From the NCBI GenBank assembly GCA_007751475.1, contig CP036434.1:3415524-3479523 (forward strand): DNA of 64,000 nt, written 5' to 3'. The position numbers were made by a program, and so were the translations under genes. Within the stretch, counting starts at the first letter, position 1. Each line of letters begins with the position of its first letter. The DNA is from Saltatorellus ferox (lineage in GTDB: Bacteria > Planctomycetota > UBA1135 > GCA-002686595). Shown one piece after another: positions 1-7,665 of the stretch. Under the pieces are notes generated by a model. That model was not told the origin of the DNA. It saw only the letters and a program-made list of their open reading frames with translations, and made no database searches.

Positions 1-2
1 TG

Positions 3-1667
3 GTCCAGCGCCTGCGAGATTCGGAGGCCGTCTTCAGCATCAATGGAAGCGTGAGCCTTCATTCGCGTGGTAAGGGGTCCACGATGCTCGATCGACTGAT
101 CTCCATGGGCGATGCCTCGCTGCCGGCGCTCGTCGACGCGTTCGGCGATACCACGTTGACGCGGGCCGTATCCCATGGGCTAGGTCTCAGCCCGGAGACG
201 ATCAAGGTCGGAACGGCCGCGCAGATGGGTGTCCAAGCCATCACGGGCAAGTGGTTCGCCACTCCCCAAGCGGCGCGGGATTGGCTCTTGCGACGCCAGG
301 CGGAGGGCGAGTCGACGCTGCTTACCGAGGAGATCTTGAACAAGGGTTGGGTGGACACAGAGGCCATCCGGCGCCTGGTCGGGAGTGATCCTGCGGCCGC
401 CGCCCAGGCGCTCCGCTCACTCCTCGCCGCCGACATGGCGATCTCTCGTCGCGTCCAGTTGATCTCCGAACTCGGCCAGGCAGATCACGTCTCGATCGAG
501 GCCATCATGAGTGAGCAATGCGCTCCGGAACGACCTTTCGCCGTCAGGCAGATGGCCGCACAGCGGCTCGGGCGATGGGATCCGAAGCGAGCGCGCAGTG
601 TTGCGCTGGAAATCCTGCGAACGGACCCGGGTCATGGCTCGCCGCGCCTGCCAGCGACGCAGGCCGCGTTCTTCGACGATCAGGTTCACGAGGACGCGTG
701 GAGGCGCCTCGCCGTCCAGCTCGTGGAGCTCGAAGCATGGGACGCCATCGCCGCCGAAACCCCGATGAAGACGGCGATCACGCGGTACGCGATAGGGAGA
801 GAGATCGCCGCGCGCGAATCCGTTTTGACCCGCGATCCCGCGATCGCTCGAATCCTTCTCCGCGGGCTCGTCGACGGCGCCGAGGTCGCGAGCCTCATTC
901 CGCACGGATCCCCGTACCGCGGACCCGACTCGCGCGTGTCGGACCTCGTCGGTGCCTACCTTCTCGCGCGCGGGGGAAACGCCGCGGCCTTTCCCGTCGA
1001 TGCTCCACGGGAGGATCGTGACCGCGTGCTCGAGGAGATCCGCAACCGGCTCCGCGTATCCCTCGGCGAGGAGCCCGAGCCCACCCCGGTCGGCGCGCCG
1101 GCGATTCCTCCGCTCGATGACGAGGTCGTCGCACCCTTGGTGAAGGCGATGCAGTCGGCGGACCTTGACGCCCTCGACGCGGCGGAGGCCAAGATCGCCT
1201 TGGCTGGACTGGAGGCGCTCCCCGCGCTACGACGATCCATGGAGAGTTTCGAAGGTCCGCCATCCCAGCGCAGCGCACTGGAGCGCGGCATCACGCGGCT
1301 CGGAACCACCGTGAACCGGGTGATCCTCCGGCCCGACGGCGACGAGACGCTCGGTGCCGAGCTGTCGAAGCTCGAGGGCCGGCCGCTGGACCACGAAGCC
1401 ATCCTTGCGTGGCTCCAGAGGACCATCACCACGGGCGCGGCCGTCAGGCTCCTCATCCATCGACCCGCGGGCGACTCGGGGTGTACCCTGGTACTCGCCG
1501 CTGGAGATCCAGAGCAGCCAGACAGGCTGCGACTCGATGGAGCAATCGGCCAAGGGTCTTACCGCGAGCTCGATGATCGAGCCTGGCAGTCCGTTCGGCG
1601 CTGGCTTCACTTCACCTCCGAGCGGCCTCCGGAACAGGGCTGGACGATTCGAATCGATCTGCGCTGA
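3..1667 (+). CDS. HEAT-like helical repeat protein, 5' end outside window
   Basis: The frame is open from the first bases of the window and a GTG at 51 is only an internal candidate start, so the true N-terminus probably lies upstream. The visible part is Ala/Leu/Arg-rich helical sequence with segments typical of HEAT-like scaffolds (DPAAAAQALRSLLAAD, RQMAAQRLGRWDPKRARSVA). No catalytic motif, signal peptide or membrane segment is visible. The last ~100 residues look like a separate alpha/beta region ending WTIRIDLR. HEAT-like proteins usually act as binding scaffolds; the partner is unknown. The gene ends 120 bp before a transposase gene. Repeat assignment is by eye. Confidence 0.6.
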   Translation, partial: VQRLRDSEAVFSINGSVSLHSRGKGSTMLDRLISMGDASLPALVDAFGDTTLTRAVSHGLGLSPETIKVGTAAQMGVQAITGKWFATPQAARDWLLRRQAEGESTLLTEEILNKGWVDTEAIRRLVGSDPAAAAQALRSLLAADMAISRRVQLISELGQADHVSIEAIMSEQCAPERPFAVRQMAAQRLGRWDPKRARSVALEILRTDPGHGSPRLPATQAAFFDDQVHEDAWRRLAVQLVELEAWDAIAAETPMKTAITRYAIGREIAARESVLTRDPAIARILLRGLVDGAEVASLIPHGSPYRGPDSRVSDLVGAYLLARGGNAAAFPVDAPREDRDRVLEEIRNRLRVSLGEEPEPTPVGAPAIPPLDDEVVAPLVKAMQSADLDALDAAEAKIALAGLEALPALRRSMESFEGPPSQRSALERGITRLGTTVNRVILRPDGDETLGAELSKLEGRPLDHEAILAWLQRTITTGAAVRLLIHRPAGDSGCTLVLAAGDPEQPDRLRLDGAIGQGSYRELDDRAWQSVRRWLHFTSERPPEQGWTIRIDLR

Positions 1668-1727
1668 GACGGCACCTCGGCGGGTATCCAACCCTGCCCG
1701 GTGCCAACGCATTGCCTCACCTGAAAT

Positions 1728-3562
1728 GTCATCCAGGCCGGCCTGTTGCCTCAAGCTAGATGTTACCCAAACCCACAGGAGTAACTCATGGCAGAGATCA
1801 GCAGCGAAGCACGGCGAGAACTCGTCGTAGCTTTCAGCGCCCGGTACCGAGACTCAAGCAAGAACGAGAAGACCCTGATCCTCGACGAGTTTGTCAGCGT
1901 CACAGGCTTCCACCGCAATCACTCGACACGGCTCCTGAAGGCCGGTGGAGTGAGCGCGGAGCAGAAGCCAAGGCGGCAGCACACCCGTGTCTATGACGAG
2001 GCGGTGGCGCAGTCGCTGATCGTGCTTTGGGAGGCGTCCGATCGGATCTGCGGGAAGCGCCTGAAGCGGCTGCTTCCGGTGCTGATCGACTCGCTCACGC
2101 GTCATGGACACCTCAACCTGGACGAAGAGGTTCGGTCGAAGCTGCTGCGCGCAAGCGCTTCCACCATCGACAGGATCTTGGCTCCGGCACGCTCCAAGAC
2201 GAAGCGGCGGCCAGCCAAGCGACCTTTGTCGGTCGGGGGCCAGGTCCCGGTCCGAACAGCTGGAGGTTGGGACGATCCGCTGCCGGGCTTCGTGGAGGTT
2301 GACCTCTTTGCACACTGCGGTGGATCGGTCGCCGGCCGCTTCAACCACACGCTCACGGTCACGGACATCCACTCAGGGTGGACCGAGTGCATTGCGTTGG
2401 TCGTGCGAGACTCGAGCTTGGTGGTCAAGGGACTCGAATCCCTCTGCGCGACCATGCCCTTCGCACTGCGGAGCATCGACACTGACAACGGCAGCGAGTT
2501 TATCAACGACGCTGTCCTCCAGTTCTCCAAGGACCACGATCTGGACTTCACACGGTCACGCCCCTATCGGAAGAATGACCAGGCTTGGGTCGAACAGAAG
2601 AATGGGTCGGTAGTTCGACGCCTCGTAGGCTACGGCCGGCTCTCAGGCTTGGTAGCAGCTGAGTCTCTGTCACGGCTCTACAGCAGCTCGCGGCTGTTCG
2701 TTAACTTCTTTCAGCCTTCGTTCAAGCTGCTGAGCAAGGAGCGCGTCGGCGCGCGAGTCCGCAAGACATACAGCCCTCCGGCGACACCGGCCGCCAGGCT
2801 GTTGGACTCCGAACACCTCGATGCCCAGGCGAAGGACAAGCTCCGGACGGTCGTTGCGTCTTTGGATCCGCTCCAACTACTCGATGAGATCCGAACCATG
2901 CAGCGGCACCTCGCAGGTCTTGTTGCTGGCACTCTCGATCATGCACCACCTGCTCGCAGCGCCGATCTTGAACGGTTCCTCGCCTCGCTGGAGTCCGCTT
3001 GGAGGGACGGCGAAGTCCGCCCCACCCACCGTGCAAAGCAAGCAGCGGAGAGACACTGGCGCACGAGGCAAGATCCCTTCGTGGGAGTATGGCCCGAAGT
3101 GCTCGGGTGGCTTGAGCTTGAACCAGATACGACGGCCAAGGAGATCTTCGATCGTCTCTCCGAGGCGAATCCATCCAAGTTCTCAAGCGGGCAGCTGAGG
3201 ACATTGCAGCGCCGCGTTGGTGAATGGCGCGCGCACGCAGTCAGACGGCTTATGTTTGCTGACGAACCTGCGCCCCCGAGCGCGCCTTGACAGACGGAGC
3301 TCCGCCCTGGGTCTGTGCTCATCGAGGAGGTTGGCGTCGGCGCACCATCACGGCCCTCCCCTGCTCTTAGGAAGCTGCAATTCCTCCCCCTGGGGGGAGG
3401 CCTACGGCCCGGTCGGCAAGAACAGCGGCGGTGGCATTCGCCGCTTCGCGACTCATGCCCAGCTTCATACGGGGCTCCGCCCAAACCAGGCTAGAAGCGG
3501 TTGCGCTCGCCTGGACTTGGGTGCGATTTCCGATGAGGCACCCGGCAACATCCAAAAATGAC
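1728..3562 (+). mobile_element. Insertion sequence with DDE transposase and candidate imperfect terminal repeats
   Basis: A single transposase gene is flanked by candidate ends. The left end has GTCAT (1728-1732) then TGTTGCC (1744-1750). The right end carries the reverse complements GGCAACA (3544-3550) then ATGAC (3558-3562). The shared order GTCAT...TGTTGCC, 7 to 11 bp apart, supports an imperfect inverted repeat, giving an element of about 1.83 kb. No target-site duplication is obvious. The boundaries are inferred, not proven. Confidence 0.5.
1788..3290 (+). CDS. DDE (rve-type integrase core) transposase
   Basis: This 500-residue protein has an N-terminal helix-turn-helix-like region (residues ~15-60, VTGFHRNHSTRLL) and a retroviral-integrase-type catalytic core. 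The acidic triad is visible as D172 (VEVDLF), D233 (DTDNGSEF) and E269 (WVEQKNG), with 35 residues between D233 and E269, the DD(35)E spacing of IS3/IS481-like enzymes. A ~200-residue helical C-terminal domain follows. The start is supported by AGGAG at 1777-1781, 6 nt before ATG. The reading frame is intact, so the element may be active. The overall layout resembles the heterogeneous ISNCY/IS481-like integrase-core transposases; the exact family is uncertain. Confidence 0.9.
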   Translation: MAEISSEARRELVVAFSARYRDSSKNEKTLILDEFVSVTGFHRNHSTRLLKAGGVSAEQKPRRQHTRVYDEAVAQSLIVLWEASDRICGKRLKRLLPVLIDSLTRHGHLNLDEEVRSKLLRASASTIDRILAPARSKTKRRPAKRPLSVGGQVPVRTAGGWDDPLPGFVEVDLFAHCGGSVAGRFNHTLTVTDIHSGWTECIALVVRDSSLVVKGLESLCATMPFALRSIDTDNGSEFINDAVLQFSKDHDLDFTRSRPYRKNDQAWVEQKNGSVVRRLVGYGRLSGLVAAESLSRLYSSSRLFVNFFQPSFKLLSKERVGARVRKTYSPPATPAARLLDSEHLDAQAKDKLRTVVASLDPLQLLDEIRTMQRHLAGLVAGTLDHAPPARSADLERFLASLESAWRDGEVRPTHRAKQAAERHWRTRQDPFVGVWPEVLGWLELEPDTTAKEIFDRLSEANPSKFSSGQLRTLQRRVGEWRAHAVRRLMFADEPAPPSAP

Positions 3563-3734
3563 GCAACACGATGGGGCTTTGTAATTGACGCTGGGCAGGC
3601 AGCGCCAGGGCCTGGAGGCTCGAGGGTCGGCAAGGAGGCGGAAGATGTGTAAGTCAAACCCTGCCGCAAGCGTAAGGCACGATATGCCGCTTGAAGATGG
3701 TTCGCGCCAGAATGGAAGCGTGTCGCTCGTGGGT
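3291..3734. other. Intergenic region containing the right end of the insertion sequence
   Basis: About 440 bp without a convincing gene. The first ~270 bp is the non-coding right flank of the insertion sequence, including the candidate terminal repeat at 3544-3562. The rest holds no hairpin, promoter or RNA gene I can recognise. Short ORFs here have no recognisable product. Confidence 0.5.
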
Positions 3735-4127
3735 TCAGGCCCATTTAGGTGCCCATTTTGCAGGTGCTGGCGGAAGCGCGTAGCCGAGCTTCTCGAGTTC
3801 CTTCTTCTTCGCGCGCCTCTCCCGCCGGCCGGGCCTGCTCTGGTCCCGAACCGAGTCCCCGGAGGGGGAATTCTCGGAGCGTTCCGGCGGTGGCTCCGAG
3901 CCCGTCGCGCGTGCGGCGCGGTCGGGGAGATCGGTCAGGGCGACCTCAGCGGTTCGTACCTCGGCCGCTGCGGGCGGGTCGCCTGCGAAAGCAATGGTGG
4001 CGGGCACCGTCTCGGACTGGCCGCGCTCCAACCAGCGCACGACGCCGAACGCGATAAGGGCCACCGCAGCGACGGCGGCTGCGATCCTGAGGGCGTTCTT
4101 TCGCTGGCGAGCGGAGCGAGCATTCAT
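3735..4127 (-). CDS. Small single-pass membrane protein of unknown function
   Basis: About 130 residues if started at the ATG at 4127. A GTG at 4175 overlapping the previous stop (GTGA) would add 16 residues and would fit translational coupling. The protein has a basic N-terminus, one transmembrane segment (roughly residues 11-33), a low-complexity Pro/Ala/Arg middle and a basic tail (RRAKKKELEKLGY). It is the last gene of a minus-strand run behind an unknown protein and an ankyrin protein. No family recognised. Confidence 0.5.
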   Translation of the reverse strand: MNARSARQRKNALRIAAAVAAVALIAFGVVRWLERGQSETVPATIAFAGDPPAAAEVRTAEVALTDLPDRAARATGSEPPPERSENSPSGDSVRDQSRPGRRERRAKKKELEKLGYALPPAPAKWAPKWA

Positions 4128-4171
4128 GCGGGCAGCGGGGAAGAAGTGAGGAGGTCTGCGACCTGTCGCGG

Positions 4172-5035
4172 TCACTCAGGCTGGGGCGGGAAGAGCCCCT
4201 GCCGGTCGATCTCGGCGCAGAGGTCAAGCCAGGCGTCATGTGCGAGGGCGACGGGCGGGTCGCCTCCTTCTTCCTCGAAGAACGCGAAGGTGCCCGCGAG
4301 GGCCACCGCTCGCTCGTCGGGGGAGAGGTGGCGCGTCGCCCGCTCGAAGGCCCCTTCCACGAAGCGCTGGATGCGGCGCTCCAGCTGGAGCGCTTCCAGG
4401 GCCGACGCCTCCGCCAGCTCCATCGCCTCCGCGCAGGCCTCCGGGCCCAGTAGACCGAACGTCCCTTCGAAGGCCGTGGCACCCCGGCGGAAGGCACCCG
4501 CGAACTCCAGTCCCGGGCTGAACAGGGCGAGGCCGTCCACGTTCCCCAGGGTATCCGCCTGCTCTTCGTCGAAGCTCTCCAGCCCGAACGCGACGACGCT
4601 TCGGGACTCCTGTGCGAGGGCCATCAGCGCGCCGTGGCCTTCGGGATCGCCGCCGCGCGGGACGCCGAGGACGAGCGCCGTCTCGTTCTCGGCGGCGGCC
4701 TCATCGAGCGGCGCCAGCGCGAAGCGGAGAGCGTCCGGCTCGGGACGCTCGGGCAGATAGAGCTTGATCAGCTCGGGCTGATGCTCCAGCGCTGCGTGAA
4801 AGGTGCCGCTGGAGGTGACGTCGTCGAGGTCGATTCGAAGCGCGCCGCCAGCGGCCTCCAGCGCATCCGCGTAGGGCTCCCACCGCTCCGGGTCGGCAGC
4901 GATGGTGCTCCAGCGAACGGTGAAGCCGGTGAAGCCCTCGGGGCAAGCGGACCACGGATCCGCACCCGTGCGCACGAACGGGTCGAGCGGACGCCAGGCT
5001 CCGTCGCAGGGATGCGCTTTGCGCTTCGGCTCCAT
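4172..5035 (-). CDS. Conserved hypothetical protein, possibly TIM-barrel lyase-like
   Basis: A 287-residue soluble acidic protein without signal or membrane segment. The stretch around residues 155-215 (DGLALFSPGLEFAGAFRRG, followed by a helical LGPEACAEAMELAEA segment) resembles the C-terminal part of dihydrodipicolinate-synthase-like barrels. I see no Schiff-base lysine in a familiar context, so the resemblance is weak. The gene starts 21 bp after the ankyrin gene and its TGA overlaps a GTG of the downstream small membrane protein. The function is unknown. Confidence 0.6.
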   Translation of the reverse strand: MEPKRKAHPCDGAWRPLDPFVRTGADPWSACPEGFTGFTVRWSTIAADPERWEPYADALEAAGGALRIDLDDVTSSGTFHAALEHQPELIKLYLPERPEPDALRFALAPLDEAAAENETALVLGVPRGGDPEGHGALMALAQESRSVVAFGLESFDEEQADTLGNVDGLALFSPGLEFAGAFRRGATAFEGTFGLLGPEACAEAMELAEASALEALQLERRIQRFVEGAFERATRHLSPDERAVALAGTFAFFEEEGGDPPVALAHDAWLDLCAEIDRQGLFPPQPE

Positions 5036-5056
5036 CTCGGTCGAAGAGGAGCGCGG

Positions 5057-5770
5057 TCAGCCGAGGGGAGTCGCTGCGTCTTCGTTCGAAGGCGCGCTCG
5101 GATCCACCGCCGGTCGGAGCACCGGAAGAAGAGCGTGCAGGTTGTCCCGTTCGGCGGCGGTGATCGCTGACCAGGCGCCCTCCATCTCCAGCTCGGCGTC
5201 TGCGCCCGCAGCGATCAGCCGCTCGGAGACCGCGCGGAACGATTGTCCGTTCGTTTCGTCGACGGCGAATCGAGCGGCGCCCGCGACCGCGCTGTGCAAG
5301 GGCGTCAGCGAGGCGCCGTTCTGCGAACGCGCGTTGGGGTCTGCGCCCATCTGGAGCAGCAGCGAAACGGCGTCGACGTGGCCGCGGTACGCGGCGCGAT
5401 GGAGCGGGAAGAAGCCGGTCGGCCCCACCTCTTCGAAGACGAGCGGATCGTCGGTGAGCCGCTTCTGGACGATCCCCGCGCGGCCCATGGCGCACGCTTC
5501 GTGGATGTCGAGTTCGGTGATGCCACGGTCGTTGCGAGCGGCGACGAAGAGGTCGGCGATGTCGTCGGCCTCGCGTTCGAAGGCCTCGAGGAGGAGCGAT
5601 CCCCCCCTCGTGGAAGGCGCGTTCGCCAGGCCTGGCCTGCCGCCGAGAATCCGCGAAACGGCTTCCGTGTTCCCATGGCGAACGGCGTGCTGGAGCTCAG
5701 CGAGGGGCTCCGGTCCCGTGGGGGCGCTTTCGGCGGCGAGGTCCTCGCGCGTCTCTTCTTCCGTCTCCAT
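5057..5770 (-). CDS. Ankyrin repeat protein
   Basis: A 237-residue cytoplasmic protein with ankyrin-type repeats, clearest at FFPLHRAAYRGHVDAVSLLLQ followed by MGADPNARSQ and LTPLHSAVAG; weaker copies occur near residues 27-55 and 80-115. Ankyrin stacks bind other proteins, so a partner is expected but not identifiable here. No signal peptide is present. The gene lies 51 bp downstream of a radical-SAM gene on the same strand and 21 bp upstream of an unknown gene, probably in one transcript. Confidence in the fold is high; the role is unknown. Confidence 0.85.
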   Translation of the reverse strand: METEEETREDLAAESAPTGPEPLAELQHAVRHGNTEAVSRILGGRPGLANAPSTRGGSLLLEAFEREADDIADLFVAARNDRGITELDIHEACAMGRAGIVQKRLTDDPLVFEEVGPTGFFPLHRAAYRGHVDAVSLLLQMGADPNARSQNGASLTPLHSAVAGAARFAVDETNGQSFRAVSERLIAAGADAELEMEGAWSAITAAERDNLHALLPVLRPAVDPSAPSNEDAATPLG

Positions 5771-5821
5771 CGCCTGGAGTCTACGGACCGAAGGGGCCTC
5801 GATACAGACGGAGCCGGGGCT

Positions 5822-6685
5822 TCACTCGAAGACGCGAACCGGGAGGCCGGTTTCCCGGCGCAGGATCTCGGCGCCAGCCTGGAGTTCATCGTGGGAAAGG
5901 GCCTTCAGGTCCTTTCCACCCGACTGGTGGGAGGGGCGCCGAAGGCCGTAGAGAAGGATCCCCCGGGGCGAGGCTCCCTGATCCATGGCCTGGGTGACGA
6001 TCCTGGCCACGCCCTCGGGATCGGCATGGGGATGCACGGCCATGGTCTGGATCCAGGTGTCCACGGTGGAGCTGGCGACCACGAGGGATTCGACCACGCG
6101 GTCGGTCGGGTTCCGGATGCCGTTCAGGGCCTCGCGGCGCTCGCTCGACCCGGCGTCGACCTTGAACCAGAGTTCGCCGCCGGCCGCCTGGAGTCGGGCG
6201 AGACCCGACACCACCTCGGGCCGGTGCGTTCGGCTGCCGTTGCTGATGACGACGAGCTTCGACGAATGGTCCAGACCGTGTTCGACGCGCAGGCCCGCGG
6301 CGATCTCGACGGCGGCTTCGAAGTCGGGGGAGAGCGTCGGTTCGCCGTCGCCTGCGAGGCAGAGATCGCGAACGGCCGCGGGTTCATCCCTGCCCGCCTC
6401 GCGCCACCGTCCGGCGGCCGCGTCGGAAAGAACCGAGCGGAGTTCACCCTCCAGCACCTCGAGATCGATGGAGCCAGGCGCGCCGCGCACGAGGCCCTCG
6501 ACCTCGCAGTACACGCAGGCCCAGTTGCATTCCTTGCCAGGATTCAGATTGATGCCGATCGATAGCCCGCCCGCGCGCCGCGACCACACCGGATAGACGA
6601 GCGTGTACTCGGCCTTCGGCGTGTTGTGGTCGCCAGGCTCGAGGTCGCCAGGCTTGAGGTCGCCAGGCTCCGGGGCATCAGGCAT
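5822..6685 (-). CDS. Radical SAM protein, second of two tandem paralogues
   Basis: A 287-residue radical S-adenosylmethionine enzyme with the [4Fe-4S]-binding CX3CX2C motif in CNWACVYCEVEG (around residues 54-65). It is preceded by the conserved YPVWSRRAGGLSIGINLNP block, and a glycine-rich LAGDGEPTLSPDFE follows. The first ~20 residues are a low-complexity repeat of EPGDLKPGDL type encoded by three 15-bp DNA copies (6628-6672). The ATG overlaps the 3' end of the upstream paralogue by 8 bp (ATGCCTGA), which implies coupling. Family knowledge gives radical generation from SAM; the substrate is unknown. It resembles COG0731-like enzymes but lacks an obvious accessory cluster. Confidence 0.85.
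   Translation of the reverse strand: MPDAPEPGDLKPGDLEPGDHNTPKAEYTLVYPVWSRRAGGLSIGINLNPGKECNWACVYCEVEGLVRGAPGSIDLEVLEGELRSVLSDAAAGRWREAGRDEPAAVRDLCLAGDGEPTLSPDFEAAVEIAAGLRVEHGLDHSSKLVVISNGSRTHRPEVVSGLARLQAAGGELWFKVDAGSSERREALNGIRNPTDRVVESLVVASSTVDTWIQTMAVHPHADPEGVARIVTQAMDQGASPRGILLYGLRRPSHQSGGKDLKALSHDELQAGAEILRRETGLPVRVFE
6628..6672 (-). repeat. Three 15-bp tandem repeats inside a coding start
   Basis: Three copies of ggtcgccaggctcga, the second and third with one or two changes, at 6628, 6643 and 6658. Being 15 bp they keep the frame and encode repeated EPGDL-type pentapeptides at the N-terminus of the second radical-SAM protein, just after the stop of the first. Confidence 0.9.
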
Positions 6686-7532
6686 GGGCCTCGACCGGAA
6701 GCCCGGTCGCCTGTTCGATGCGTGCGGCGAGACCCTGGATCCACTCGTCGTCGAGCCGATGCAGACGCTCGGCGCCGGGCTGGAGCGAGGGCCGCGCGAG
6801 GCCGTAGAGGAGCACGCCTTTCAGCGGCGTTTCCTGTTCGATCTCCTTCTGGAGGAACGCGACGTACGCGTCGAGTTCGGCCTCGGAAGGCGTCTGGCCG
6901 TCGCGGCCGAAGACGCAGGTCTGAACGAGGGTCCGGCAGGCGCTGGCGGCGGCGCGGAGGTTGGCGCTGGCGCGCTGGAGCGGCGCGTCCGTCCCGTTGA
7001 TGGCGCGGCGCCCTTCGCGCGTGGCGGAGTCGATCTTGAACCAGACCTCTCCGTTGGCCTCGGCCATGCGCCGGAGGCCGCGGAGCACGTGGGGCTGGTG
7101 GGCCTGGGAACCGTTGGTGATGAGGACGGTCTTGGTGGTGGCCATGGCCGGGAACTTCGCGCGGACGGCCAGCACGCGCTGGACGATCCGATCGAAGTCC
7201 CGGGCGGTGGTGGGTTCGCCATTCCCCGAGAACGCGATGTCGTTGATCCGGCGAGCCTCGGGCGGCGCGTGGAGCTCCATCCACTCATCGGTGGTGACCT
7301 GGGCGAGGAAGCCGCGCAGCTCCGTCTCCAGCAGATCCAGATCGATGGGCGGAGCCGCGCCGAGCTGGAGGTCCGGCACCTGGCAGTACGCGCACGCCCA
7401 GTTGCAGGCGTTGTTGGGATTGAGGTTGATCCCGACGGAAACCCCGCGCGCCCGCCGTGAGACCACGGGGTAGATGTGAGTGAGGTGCGCTGCGTCGCGC
7501 GAGTGGTCTTCGGTCGTCAGTGTGTTGTTCAC
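6678..7532 (-). CDS. Radical SAM protein, first of two tandem paralogues
   Basis: A 284-residue radical-SAM enzyme with CNWACAYCQVPD (CX3CX2C, residues ~47-58), the upstream YPVVSRRARGVSVGINLNP block and FSGNGEPTTARDFD, matching the neighbouring paralogue along its length. It starts at GTG 7532; no Shine-Dalgarno is visible. A TATACT hexamer on the minus strand (7548-7543) lies only 10 nt before the start, suggesting a near-leaderless transcript. The two copies probably arose by tandem duplication and may act as a pair or on related substrates. The substrate is not predictable from sequence. Confidence 0.85.
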   Translation of the reverse strand: MNNTLTTEDHSRDAAHLTHIYPVVSRRARGVSVGINLNPNNACNWACAYCQVPDLQLGAAPPIDLDLLETELRGFLAQVTTDEWMELHAPPEARRINDIAFSGNGEPTTARDFDRIVQRVLAVRAKFPAMATTKTVLITNGSQAHQPHVLRGLRRMAEANGEVWFKIDSATREGRRAINGTDAPLQRASANLRAAASACRTLVQTCVFGRDGQTPSEAELDAYVAFLQKEIEQETPLKGVLLYGLARPSLQPGAERLHRLDDEWIQGLAARIEQATGLPVEAHA

Positions 7533-7559
7533 GGACGCCTATAGTATAAGCGGAGGGTT

Positions 7560-7606
7560 TTCGCAGTACCGTTCCGCGGCCAAAGCTGCGGGAATGGTAC
7601 TGCGAA
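7560..7606. other. Long imperfect hairpin between pruA and the radical-SAM genes
   Basis: The arms at 7560-7580 and 7585-7606 pair over about 20 bp, including an uninterrupted tcgcagtacc/ggtactgcga core, with a 4-nt caaa loop. The mismatches become G-U pairs in a plus-strand transcript. No run of T follows on either strand, so it is not a classic intrinsic terminator. It may end or stabilise pruA mRNA. Confidence 0.6.
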
Positions 7607-7634
7607 GGTGCCCCGGCCCCGTTAGGCAGCCCCA

Positions 7635-7665
7635 TCAGGCGGGACCCGTCAGGCGGGATCCGTCA
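7635..7665 (-). repeat. 14-bp tandem repeat copying the pruA stop codon
   Basis: tcaggcgggacccg (7635-7648) and tcaggcgggatccg (7649-7662) run directly into tcag at 7663, whose tca is the pruA stop. On the minus strand this puts TGA at 7665, 7651 and 7637, 14 nt apart and therefore one in each reading frame. Confidence 0.8.
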
